Positions 8,323-15,185 of a DNA stretch of 41,617 bases are shown here, one piece after another. Position 1 is the stretch's first letter. Each line of letters starts with the position of its first letter. The position numbers were made by a program, and so were the translations under genes. The notes below the pieces were generated by a model. That model searched no databases and was not told the DNA's origin. It saw only the letters and a program-made list of their open reading frames with translations. Source of the stretch: Candidatus Delongbacteria bacterium. Its GTDB lineage: Bacteria > UBA4055. The stretch is from positions 1-41,617 of the forward strand of contig JAFGVM010000053.1 of the NCBI GenBank assembly GCA_016937995.1, written 5' to 3'.

Positions 8323-9327
8323 ATGAAAAAAGATATTGATTATTTCATCGAACAAGTAAAAAAAGATAATGATTATCTTAAAGTAAAATTCACAGAAGAA
8401 GAGATAAGCATATTAGCAAATGATCATTTTGAAACATACAAAAAAGGGAACAACCTTAAATATGAAACATTTGAAAAAGATGTTAGAAAAAGAAATGAAA
8501 AACTTACAAATAAATGGACTGAAGATGAAATCAAAGCTATTGCAGAAAGAAAATATAAATATACAAAAGAGAAGACTTATCAGATAAGAAATTATGAATT
8601 TTTCAGAAATAGAATTCTTCATAGGAAAGATATTCCTAAATCACAAAAAAATTTTGAGACTGAAAAATCTTATAAGGAAGAGCTAGACTTTATTATAAGG
8701 AATAATGCAATTGATGAATATTTGAAAGAAGAATCTAAGTGTCCTCTTTATTTTTCACTTGAAGAATATATCTCATATTGTACTTATGATCCTTATGGAT
8801 ATTCTCAATTAAATAATCAAGAAAAGATTATTTATCTAAAGAATAGGATTGTAAAAATCAAAAAAAAGTTAGCAAGGTATGAAATATTTAAGAAAACCAA
8901 ATATTATGATTGTGAACAATGTGATAATAACTATAAAGAGCAATGTAAAGAAAATGAAGATTGCATGAAATCACTATTACTCAGATTTGAACCTGATCTA
9001 GAAGCTTTTGAATTTGCAAGAGATCAAAGTAAAGATTTTAAGGACATGACATTAGAGATTGATAAAAGTAAAGATTCTGTTCTTAGAAAATGGATACGTT
9101 ACAGAGATGTAGGAAAAAGTAAATATTCAATGTTTAAATATACAACAACATACCATAGAGATTCGACAAAGAACAAACTAGAAGTATATTACGACAAGTT
9201 CACAAAAGAAAAATCTATAGAAAAATGTGCATATCGTACATTAGGAACTTATGTGCAAGAAACATATAATAGTACATTGTTAAAGATACAATACTCAGAC
9301 ATAAATAAACAAAAAATGCAAATTTAA
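8323..9327 (+). CDS. Unknown element protein with a duplicated N-terminal motif and a Cys cluster
   Basis: Not recognised. The 334-aa product is Lys/Glu/Tyr-rich, with no signal peptide or membrane segment. The N-terminus carries two copies of one motif: 'KFTEEEISILANDHFETYKK' and, about 45 residues on, 'KWTEDEIKAIAERKYKYTKE', each followed by a 'YExF..xxRxR' stretch. This suggests a tandem helical domain. In the middle is a Cys cluster (CEQC at about 200, then EQC and EDC within 16 residues) that could hold zinc. The C-terminus is basic. AAAGG lies upstream of the ATG, and the gene follows the integrase stop by 17 bases, so the two are co-transcribed. A DNA-binding or regulatory role is possible, but nothing in the sequence proves it. 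Confidence 0.75.
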   Translation: MKKDIDYFIEQVKKDNDYLKVKFTEEEISILANDHFETYKKGNNLKYETFEKDVRKRNEKLTNKWTEDEIKAIAERKYKYTKEKTYQIRNYEFFRNRILHRKDIPKSQKNFETEKSYKEELDFIIRNNAIDEYLKEESKCPLYFSLEEYISYCTYDPYGYSQLNNQEKIIYLKNRIVKIKKKLARYEIFKKTKYYDCEQCDNNYKEQCKENEDCMKSLLLRFEPDLEAFEFARDQSKDFKDMTLEIDKSKDSVLRKWIRYRDVGKSKYSMFKYTTTYHRDSTKNKLEVYYDKFTKEKSIEKCAYRTLGTYVQETYNSTLLKIQYSDINKQKMQI

Positions 9328-9496
9328 GTAGACCCTACATTTAATAGCTAAATCCTGCCCTATTCTGCCTTATTTTATAAATATTGCCATTTATTGTAGC
9401 TACTTAACTTAGTTTTGACCTATAACCTATGTTTTTTTCTGCCCTGAAAAGCATTTTACCTTTTAATAAACATTAATAAATCAAAAAGGTGGTAAA

Positions 9497-9775
9497 ATGT
9501 TAGAACAAGAAAAACATTCGACAATCGAAAAAACAAAAAAGACTCATTTCACATTCAAGGAAACACAAGAATATCTTGGAGTTTCAAAGTCGACATTATA
9601 TAAATATAATATGTATAATGTTATTCCTTACTCAAAACCAAATGGTCGCAAGGTTTATTACAAAATTGAAGACCTGAATAATTACCTTCTTAGAAATCCA
9701 ATAAGATCAGAAGAACAGCTTGACAAAACAGCAGAATTGTATTTTCAGAACTGTCCTAAAGGTCAGGCAATATAA
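9497..9775 (+). CDS. Excisionase-like helix-turn-helix protein
   Basis: A 92-aa DNA-binding protein of the HTH_17/MerR-like excisionase type. The core is FTFKETQEYLGVSKSTLYKY (about 17-36), the helix-turn-helix, followed by the wing 'YSKPNGRKVYYKIEDLNNYL' that is characteristic of this family. A strong ribosome binding site AAAGGTGG lies five bases before the ATG. Its TAA overlaps the ATG of the helicase gene (TAATG), so the two are translationally coupled. The protein could direct excision, repress or activate the replication operon, or both; these cannot be told apart from sequence. The 169-bp AT-rich stretch before it (9328-9496) probably holds the operon promoter, but I could not identify one. 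Confidence 0.85.
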   Translation: MLEQEKHSTIEKTKKTHFTFKETQEYLGVSKSTLYKYNMYNVIPYSKPNGRKVYYKIEDLNNYLLRNPIRSEEQLDKTAELYFQNCPKGQAI

Positions 9776-11214
9776 TGATATTAGAAGCTTGGCGACCCGA
9801 CACTAATCAAAGGGCAAAACAAAAACCTGAAGCCTTTAATATAAGTCGAGATAATGTAGATATATATTCATTATTATCTGACAACAAAGCAACTGACAAG
9901 GCAACGGCTGAAGCATGGCTTAAATGGATAAACTCAGAGTATGTTTATAATTATAGAACAGATCATTGGTATAAGTGGAATGGTAAATTTTGGGAACTCG
10001 ATCAGGTCGAAGAACATAAAGCTTCCTTGCTTGACTTTGCTAAGGATTTAAAGATCAGGGCAATGGAAGAACCGGAAAGGGACAGACAGAATCGAATTAT
10101 TAAGATTGCTATTGATCTTGAGAATGCAAAGACTTGGAAGGGACATTTTGAAGCTTCAGCAGTTCTAAATAATAGAATAGGTTTTAATCTTAACAGCGAT
10201 CTAATAAATTTACAGAACGGAACTTTTGACATTAAGAAAATGCAGTTCAAACAGCACTGCAAAGAAGAATATTTTAACTATTCCCTTCCCTTTGACTATT
10301 TGCCTGAAAAATCCTGTCCGACATGGATAAGCTTTTTAAATGATATATTTTTAGATAACAGTGATCTTATACATTATATAAATAAGGCAGTTGGTTATTC
10401 CCTGACTGCTGAAGTTCAAGAGCAATGTTTGTTTTTTTTATACGGAAGTGGACAAAATGGAAAATCTGTTTTCATTGAAACTTTGCTTCATATCTTTGGG
10501 GACTTTGGTATAAAAATACCTTTGACGGCTTTGTTATACAATAAGAACAATAATGAATCTTCACAACGCGAAATAATACGATTGAAAAACAAGCGGTTTA
10601 CAGTAGCTAATGAAACTGAAGAAAACGGACACCTTTCAGAAAGCATAATCAAAGACTTGACCGGTGGGGACACTTTGACAGGTCGGGAACTATACGAAAA
10701 AACGGCAGAGTTTAAAGCTACTCACAAGCTATGGATTTACGGCAATCATAAACCTATGATAAAAGGTTCTGATCTTGGTATTTGGCGAAGAATTAAGCTT
10801 ATTCCCTTCCTTTATACTGTTCCTAAAGATAAGATTGACAGGGAACTTCAAAGCAAACTGAAGAATGAACTTTCAGGCATATTCAATTGGATTTTAGAGG
10901 GTTTAAAACTATGGAAGAAAGAAGGTCTTGAACCTATTCCTGAAGAAATAACCAACGCAACGGCTGAATATAAAAACGAAATGGATATTATACAGCAATT
11001 TATAACTGATTGTTGCAACATTGCTGAAGGTCTTGAATGTAATTCTAAGGATTTATATAAGAGTTTTACAAATTGGTTAGAAGAAAGCGGAATAAAATCC
11101 CGTATTTCTAAAAATATGCTTACTAAAAAGTTAGCTGAAAAGGATTTCGACAATTACAGGGGCGGGAAGAATGTTTTGTTTTGGCTTAATATAGGATTAA
11201 AGAATGATTTATAA
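9775..11214 (+). CDS. D5/P4-type superfamily 3 DNA helicase
   Basis: A 479-aa phage/plasmid replication helicase. Residues about 35-190 resemble the D5 N-terminal domain (WYKWNGKFWEL and LINLQNGTFDI motifs). The SF3 AAA+ helicase core covers about 200-400: Walker A GSGQNGKS at 224-231, Walker B-like 'RFTVANETEE' at about 280-289, the TGGDTLTGR loop, motif C 'LWIYGNHKP' and the arginine-finger region 'GIWRRIKLIPF'. A C-terminal winged-helix-like tail follows. P4 alpha protein carries primase and helicase in one chain. Here the primase is encoded separately at 11747. Start: ATG overlapping the stop of the HTH gene. The protein likely drives autonomous replication of the excised element. Confidence 0.92.
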   Translation: MILEAWRPDTNQRAKQKPEAFNISRDNVDIYSLLSDNKATDKATAEAWLKWINSEYVYNYRTDHWYKWNGKFWELDQVEEHKASLLDFAKDLKIRAMEEPERDRQNRIIKIAIDLENAKTWKGHFEASAVLNNRIGFNLNSDLINLQNGTFDIKKMQFKQHCKEEYFNYSLPFDYLPEKSCPTWISFLNDIFLDNSDLIHYINKAVGYSLTAEVQEQCLFFLYGSGQNGKSVFIETLLHIFGDFGIKIPLTALLYNKNNNESSQREIIRLKNKRFTVANETEENGHLSESIIKDLTGGDTLTGRELYEKTAEFKATHKLWIYGNHKPMIKGSDLGIWRRIKLIPFLYTVPKDKIDRELQSKLKNELSGIFNWILEGLKLWKKEGLEPIPEEITNATAEYKNEMDIIQQFITDCCNIAEGLECNSKDLYKSFTNWLEESGIKSRISKNMLTKKLAEKDFDNYRGGKNVLFWLNIGLKNDL

Positions 11215-11333
11215 AGTTAAAAGGTTAAAAAACTTATCAAAATACGGAAAGTCTTCTTATATGTTATCTTTTTTGATTTTACCGTAAAAATACAAATATG
11301 TTAACATTATAACACTAAATAAAGAAGATGATT

Positions 11334-11750
11334 ATGAATAAAAAAAATGTACAAATGAACACTATAAGTAAATCACAGCTTGAAGATGCGATAAATTTCA
11401 ATTTAGGAATTAAAACATTGATCGCTAAAGAACTGAAGGTTTGTAGAAATACTTTAGACAAGTATATAAAAAAATATAATCTTACTGATTGTTTGGAAGA
11501 ACAAAAGGAAGATATTCGCGACCTTGTTCGGTTTAATATTGTCGAAGCTATAAGGCAAGGGGACATTAAAGTTTCTCAATGGTATGCAGAAAGACAAATG
11601 TTTGAAGAATACGGCAATAAACAGCATATAGAAACCAATTTAAAGCTAAGTGAAAAACATAAAAAAATTATTGAAGAAAGCGAAAGAGCTGAACAAATGA
11701 CAGATGAAGAATTACAAGCTGAAATTGACAGAATGCAACAAGTATTATGA
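11334..11750 (+). CDS. Small-terminase-like HTH protein A
   Basis: A 138-aa protein with an N-terminal helix-turn-helix (LIAKELKVCRNTLDKYIKKY) and a helical centre 'DIRDLVRFNIVEAIRQGDIKVSQWYAERQMFEEYGNKQHIE', ending in an acidic coiled tail. The HTH plus the GDI-x11-to-12-Y-x-KQHI pattern is that of phBC6A51-like small terminase subunits. The same pattern recurs in the gene at 12939. I chose the ATG at 11334 because AGAAG lies six bases upstream; an in-frame ATG at 11328 abuts that site and is less likely. Its stop overlaps the next ATG by four bases (ATGA). In satellites such as SaPIs a dedicated TerS redirects helper-phage packaging. That role here is inference, and a replication-regulator role is an alternative. 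Confidence 0.65.
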   Translation: MNKKNVQMNTISKSQLEDAINFNLGIKTLIAKELKVCRNTLDKYIKKYNLTDCLEEQKEDIRDLVRFNIVEAIRQGDIKVSQWYAERQMFEEYGNKQHIETNLKLSEKHKKIIEESERAEQMTDEELQAEIDRMQQVL

Positions 11751-12928
11751 TAGATATTGAAGCAATCAAATATAATAGTTCTTTATCGACAATATACGAA
11801 AGTATAACAGGGAACTCATTAAGGCAATCCGGTGGCAAGTTGTCGGGACTTTGTCCCTTTCATTCAGATAATAGGTCAGGGAACTTTTTTATATATCCTG
11901 ATAATACATATCATTGCTTTGCTTGTAACGAACACGGCGATATAATATCATTCATTGAAAAGACCCTTAATATATCATTCAAGGAAGCAGTTCAATATCT
12001 TGGCGGGGACATTACAACTAAAACAGTAAGAACGCGAAAGAAAGCACTTTACAAGCGAAAGGAAGCACCTGAAATATTAACAGATAAGACAAAAGAAATA
12101 TATCAGTTCTTTTTTTCTTCCTTGTCCATGACTTCAGAAGGATATAAATATTTGAAAGGTCGAGGGTTTAAAGATCAGATCATAAAAGAATTAAAAATCA
12201 AAAGCATTAAAGACCCGAATATGATAAGTGAAAAACTAAAGAATAATTTCAGCATTGAAGAATTAACAAGGTCGGGACTGTTTGACTTTGGGAAGAATAA
12301 AGAAGCATATTTTATATTTTATATTCCTTGCCTGATCTTTACAGCATTTGAAAACAAGAAACCTGTTTATTTTACAAGTCGGAACTTTGACAAGAAAAGG
12401 CGGTTCTTCAAATTACATAACAGAAAGCAGGATTATTTTAAGGGCGATCTTAATAAGAAAGAATTATATATATTTGAAGCGATTCTTGACGGACTTTCTT
12501 TTTATCAATTGACAGGCTTAAGCAATTTTATAATATTGTCAGGTTTAAATTATCGAATGTATGAAAAGATATTGAAAGAATATCCTGATAAAAGAATTAT
12601 TGTAGCTTTTGACAATGACAAGGCAGGGAAGAAAGCAGAAAATGACATATATATTCATTGTAAGACAAGACCTGAATGCTTTGATTATTTAGCATTGAAG
12701 AAAGCCAACGAAATAAATTATTCAGATTTTAAAGATATGAATGATCTTCTTAAACTTTATGAACTAAAGAAAGGGAGCATTGAAGTAATTAAATCAATTA
12801 TCAATGATCTGTCTGATCTTGACAGGGAACTCTTTGAAGAAAGGGCGGGAATTATGGAATATGAAGGCAATCAGACCCGACCTGAAGCAGAATGCAATGC
12901 ACTAATAAATATTTTAAATGAAATATAA
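11747..12928 (+). CDS. DnaG-like primase (CHC2 zinc finger plus Toprim)
   Basis: A 393-aa primase for element replication. The N-terminal CHC2 zinc finger has Cys36, His39, Cys57 and Cys60 (CPFH, then HCFAC), followed by the usual 'GDIISFIEKTLNISFKEAVQYL' helix. After a linker comes the Toprim domain: Glu244 in YIFEAILDGLS, then Asp289 and Asp291 in AFDNDKAGKKA. It is shorter than chromosomal DnaG (about 600 aa) and lacks the DnaB-binding C-terminal domain, fitting a partner SF3 helicase instead of DnaB. Start ATG overlaps the upstream stop (ATGA). Together with the helicase at 9775 it makes a split primase-helicase module. Confidence 0.92.
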   Translation: MIDIEAIKYNSSLSTIYESITGNSLRQSGGKLSGLCPFHSDNRSGNFFIYPDNTYHCFACNEHGDIISFIEKTLNISFKEAVQYLGGDITTKTVRTRKKALYKRKEAPEILTDKTKEIYQFFFSSLSMTSEGYKYLKGRGFKDQIIKELKIKSIKDPNMISEKLKNNFSIEELTRSGLFDFGKNKEAYFIFYIPCLIFTAFENKKPVYFTSRNFDKKRRFFKLHNRKQDYFKGDLNKKELYIFEAILDGLSFYQLTGLSNFIILSGLNYRMYEKILKEYPDKRIIVAFDNDKAGKKAENDIYIHCKTRPECFDYLALKKANEINYSDFKDMNDLLKLYELKKGSIEVIKSIINDLSDLDRELFEERAGIMEYEGNQTRPEAECNALINILNEI

Positions 12929-12938
12929 GGATAAAATT

Positions 12939-13340
12939 ATGAAGAAAGAACAGAAGGACAATTCAACTAAATTGAACAAATTATCACAAAAAAAGAAAGC
13001 ATTCATTCAGGTATTTGCAGGAACTTACGGCAATATTACAAAGACAGCTGAAGCAGTCGGAATTGATCGCGGGACATATTACAATTGGATAAAATCAGAT
13101 CTGGAATTCAAACAGGCTATAGAAGAAGTCGAGCCGGAAGAAATGCTTATTGATATAGTGGAAAGTCAACTTCTTGAAAAGATTAAGTCAGGCGATATAA
13201 CAGCGATTATATTCTTTCTGAAGACTAAGGGACAAAAACGCGGTTATACAGAAAAACAGCATATTGTACAAGAAGAAAAGAAAGGACTGACTATAATTGT
13301 TGAAAGTGAAGAACAGAAACGAATGATTGAAAAGATATAA
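12939..13340 (+). CDS. Small-terminase-like HTH protein B
   Basis: A 133-aa protein: basic N-terminus, helix-turn-helix 'NITKTAEAVGIDRGTYYNWI', then 'EEMLIDIVESQLLEKIKSGDITAIIFFLKTKG' and 'GYTEKQHI'. This is the classical pattern of phBC6A51-like HTH/small terminase proteins, and a better match than protein A at 11334. I chose the ATG at 12939 because AAGGA sits seven bases before it; the in-frame ATG at 12918 overlaps the primase stop and has no site. Having two family members on either side of the primase, with no large terminase, is unusual. It could act in packaging specificity or as a DNA-binding regulator. Confidence 0.72.
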   Translation: MKKEQKDNSTKLNKLSQKKKAFIQVFAGTYGNITKTAEAVGIDRGTYYNWIKSDLEFKQAIEEVEPEEMLIDIVESQLLEKIKSGDITAIIFFLKTKGQKRGYTEKQHIVQEEKKGLTIIVESEEQKRMIEKI

Positions 13341-13346
13341 TATAAT

Positions 13347-13375
13347 TTGACATTGCTTAATAATTATGACATATT
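13347..13375 (+). promoter_or_regulatory. Promoter of the element lipoprotein gene
   Basis: TTGACA at 13347-13352, a 17-nt spacer and CATATT at 13370-13375, about 30 bases before the lipoprotein ATG at 13407. It lies seven bases after the preceding stop codon, giving the lipoprotein expression independent of the replication operon. The -10 is weaker than the chromosomal examples. Confidence 0.45.
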
Positions 13376-13406
13376 AAGAAAAAAATATATTCGATTGGAG
13401 TTAAAA

Positions 13407-13946
13407 ATGAAAAGATTATCTTTAATTTTGTTAATACTAAGTTTTTTAGTTATTGTTTTCAATGGCTGTGCTACAATACCTTCAGGTTATAAACCAATGA
13501 CAAATAAGGAAGGTGAGCAGTTATATATTGTACAAGATAAATTTAATGATGTCAGTTTCATTAGGCATAAATATTTTTTTGGAATATTTGCAAAGACACC
13601 AATTGAAATTTATGAAATTGAAAATAGAGCTTTAAGAATAGTTTTTAAATATGTTGGTAGTGATTGGATATTTTTTACAAAAGCTATAATACTAGGCAGT
13701 CAAGGCGATAAAATCGAGTTCAATTTTAAATCTTATGATAAAAAAACTGATGTCGATAAAAATGTATATGAATCGATAGATTTACTTTTGACAGATTCTG
13801 AAGTGAATAAAATATTAAGTATTTTATCTGAAAGTGGTATTAAAAAAGTTAGACTTTCAGGGAAGTACTACAAAGATTACGAATTAAATAATAATAAAGT
13901 TGTAGCTTTAATTGAAATCATAAAGCATTATTTAAAAAATAAGTAA
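13407..13946 (+). CDS. Lipoprotein carried by the element (cargo)
   Basis: A 179-aa predicted lipoprotein: a hydrophobic signal ending VFNGC, with the lipidation cysteine at residue 21. The mature part is a small mixed domain without recognisable family (YKPMTNKEGEQLYIVQDK, then VFKYVGSDWIFFTKAIILGSQGDKIEF, and a charged C-terminus). The ATG at 13407 is preceded by TTGGAG at six bases. An upstream TTG in frame at 13347 is really the -35 box, so I reject it. The gene has its own promoter and its own terminator, as 'moron' genes in prophages do. A surface role such as superinfection exclusion or host fitness is plausible by analogy only. Confidence 0.75.
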   Translation: MKRLSLILLILSFLVIVFNGCATIPSGYKPMTNKEGEQLYIVQDKFNDVSFIRHKYFFGIFAKTPIEIYEIENRALRIVFKYVGSDWIFFTKAIILGSQGDKIEFNFKSYDKKTDVDKNVYESIDLLLTDSEVNKILSILSESGIKKVRLSGKYYKDYELNNNKVVALIEIIKHYLKNK

Positions 13947-13967
13947 TATGAAATATATAAAACATAT

Positions 13968-13996
13968 AAAAGGGCTAAAATTAAGCCCTTTTTTTA
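13968..13996 (+). terminator. Intrinsic terminator at the right end of the element
   Basis: AAGGGCT (13970-13976) pairs with AGCCCTT (13984-13990), followed by a T run. It ends element transcription before it can run antisense into the cNMP-binding gene. Confidence 0.85.
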
Positions 13997-14008
13997 TTGA
14001 TTTGTTTC

Positions 14009-14046
14009 TATATTGTTGTAAGCACGTAAATATAAATGTTGTAAAT
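14009..14046 (+). repeat. TGTTGTAA repeats near attR (possible integrase arm sites)
   Basis: TATATTGTTGTAA at 14009-14021 is an exact copy of 7166-7178. TGTTGTAAAT at 14037-14046 matches 7171-7180. Both are in the non-coding stretch between the last terminator and attR. Confidence 0.4.
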
Positions 14047-14068
14047 CATTATTAATAAGTAATATAGA

Positions 14069-14530
14069 TCATATCAAATAATTCCTTAGCATAAAATTCG
14101 AATTCTGGATCCTTTCATACAGAGAAGCATATAATTTCTTAAGGATATTGTAACCGGCTTCATTATTATTTTCGAATAATGTTGTAAGTTTATTTCCGTC
14201 AATTCTTAGGATCTGTCCTTCAGTGATAGCTTTCGCAGATGCACTTCTTCTCTTTTTGATGATACAAGACATCTCACCAAAGTTGTCGCCCGGATTGATA
14301 GTATAAATAGTTTTATTCTCTTCAAGATCATCAGCAAAGAATTTAGAAGATACATAGATCTGAACTCTTCCTGAAACAACTATGAAAAGATCATAATCTG
14401 TCTCATCATCCTCTTTTAAAAGAACCTGGCCGGGAACAATAGATTCAACGCTGGTGAAAGCACTGATCTGCTTTAAAAGATTTTCTTTACAGTCTTTAAA
14501 TATATCCGCTTTCTTCAGAAGATCTACCAT
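14069..14530 (-). CDS. Stand-alone cyclic-nucleotide-binding domain protein; integration target
   Basis: A 153-aa protein made of one cNMP-binding beta-roll (about 8-135). The phosphate-binding cassette is visible as 'GDNFGEMSCIIKKRRSASAKA' with the conserved Gly-Glu and Arg-Ser-Ala. It lacks the C-terminal helix-turn-helix of CRP/FNR regulators; only a short helix remains (about 130-153). It may be a ligand sensor that partners with another protein. I prefer the ATG at 14530, which has GGAG six bases upstream, over the ATG at 14542. The last nine codons and the stop come from the integrated element and keep the amino-acid sequence NFMLRNYLI unchanged, while the gene has lost its native terminator (now at 6975). 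Confidence 0.85.
   Translation of the reverse strand: MVDLLKKADIFKDCKENLLKQISAFTSVESIVPGQVLLKEDDETDYDLFIVVSGRVQIYVSSKFFADDLEENKTIYTINPGDNFGEMSCIIKKRRSASAKAITEGQILRIDGNKLTTLFENNNEAGYNILKKLYASLYERIQNSNFMLRNYLI
14085..14095. other. attR core, inside the 3' end of the cNMP-binding gene
   Basis: CTTAGCATAAA, identical to the attL core. Everything to its left, including the last codons and the TGA stop of the gene at 14069-14530, is supplied by the element. Everything to its right is the chromosomal gene. Confidence 0.8.
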
Positions 14531-14635
14531 AATATACTCCAAATTGTCTAAAATATTTCCCTGTGAAACAATAATTTAACTCAAGATGGTTCTTAGTGCA
14601 ACGAAAATTAATAATAAAAAAAGATAAAAATTTTA

Positions 14636-14745
14636 TTTCTCACGGAGACACTAAGTCACGGAGGTATTGTTTATCAGATATAAAAAGGACGCATTCCTGC
14701 GTCCCGTACATAAACTCTTTGTGATCTCTGTGCCTCTTTGAGATG
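14636..14745. repeat. Palindromic intergenic unit of about 110 bp enclosing dispersed palindrome copy 2
   Basis: The left arm starting CTCACGGAGACAC at about 14639 is roughly inverted in the right arm ending at about 14743 (TTTGTGATCTCTGTGCCTCTTTGAG). In the centre GGACGCA (14687-14693) pairs with TGCGTCC (14698-14704). This fills the space between the cNMP-binding gene and the epimerase gene. It looks like a small non-coding mobile or repetitive unit. No protein is encoded. Confidence 0.5.
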
Positions 14746-14751
14746 ATAAAT

Positions 14752-15150
14752 CTATACTTGGATCAACTCTGTCAGCACACCACCGGTTGATTTTGGATGT
14801 ATGAAAGCGATCTTATGACCACCTGCTCCAATTCTTGGAGTTTCATCTATAAGTCTGTAACCTTTTTCTTTAAGAACGGCTAAAGCTTTTTCAACATCTT
14901 CAACTTCGTAAGCAACATGATGTAACCCTTCCCTATTATTCTCAAGGTATTTTGATATCGGAGAATTTTCAGTTCTACCCTGAAGTAATTCGATCTGACT
15001 TTCACCGACTTTAAACATTGCAACATCAACATCCTGACCTTCAACGTATTCAGTTTTATAGTCAGTGATATTTGTAATACCAACGTATTTCTCTGCAGCT
15101 TCTTTAAGGTTCTTTACTGCGATACCGATATGATTGATCTTTTTTAACAT
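14752..15150 (-). CDS. mce: Methylmalonyl-CoA epimerase
   Basis: A 132-aa vicinal-oxygen-chelate enzyme that interconverts (R)- and (S)-methylmalonyl-CoA in the propionate/succinate pathway. Two beta-alpha-beta-beta-beta halves are visible. Metal-ligand positions are the His of KINHIGIAV (residue 7), the Glu of IELLQG, the His of GLHHVAYEV and the Glu of LTELIQV. Length is normal for the family (about 130-150). The gene is minus strand, 75 bases downstream of asnS, with a palindromic repeat in between. No mutase or carboxylase genes are in the window, so the pathway context cannot be confirmed here. Confidence 0.93.
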   Translation of the reverse strand: MLKKINHIGIAVKNLKEAAEKYVGITNITDYKTEYVEGQDVDVAMFKVGESQIELLQGRTENSPISKYLENNREGLHHVAYEVEDVEKALAVLKEKGYRLIDETPRIGAGGHKIAFIHPKSTGGVLTELIQV

Positions 15151-15185
15151 GACTTAATTCCTTTGTTATTTATTTCGTTTTTTTA

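Larger units (their letters stand above)
7029..14098 (+). mobile_element. Integrated satellite-like element (int, xis-like HTH, SF3 helicase, primase, two TerS-like proteins)
   Basis: The span is bounded by imperfect direct repeats 7029-7055 and 14072-14098 (24/27 identical, offset 7043 bp) with an 11-bp identical core CTTAGCATAAA at 7042-7052 and 14085-14095. A tyrosine integrase gene lies just inside the left end, and all eight genes run left to right. Contents in order: integrase, unknown 334-aa protein, HTH/Xis-like protein, D5/P4-type helicase, TerS-like protein, CHC2-Toprim primase, second TerS-like protein and a lipoprotein. There are no capsid, tail, portal, large terminase, relaxase or type IV secretion genes. 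The size and gene set match a phage satellite better than a prophage or ICE. Satellite lifestyle is inference; integration is directly visible. Confidence 0.88.

Noticed and set aside
9328-9496. Iterons or an origin before the Xis-like gene
   Set aside because: CTGCC-type words occur a few times (around 9354-9374 and 9440), but spacing is irregular and the matches are short, so an origin cannot be supported.
13347-13406. TTG start at 13347 for the element lipoprotein
   Set aside because: The TTG is the first half of a TTGACA -35 box. The ATG at 13407 has TTGGAG six bases upstream and begins a proper lipoprotein signal.
7029-14098. Reading the element as a complete prophage or as a conjugative element
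   Set aside because: No large terminase, portal, capsid, tail, lysis, relaxase or type IV secretion gene is present in any frame, and the genes are packed too tightly to hide one.
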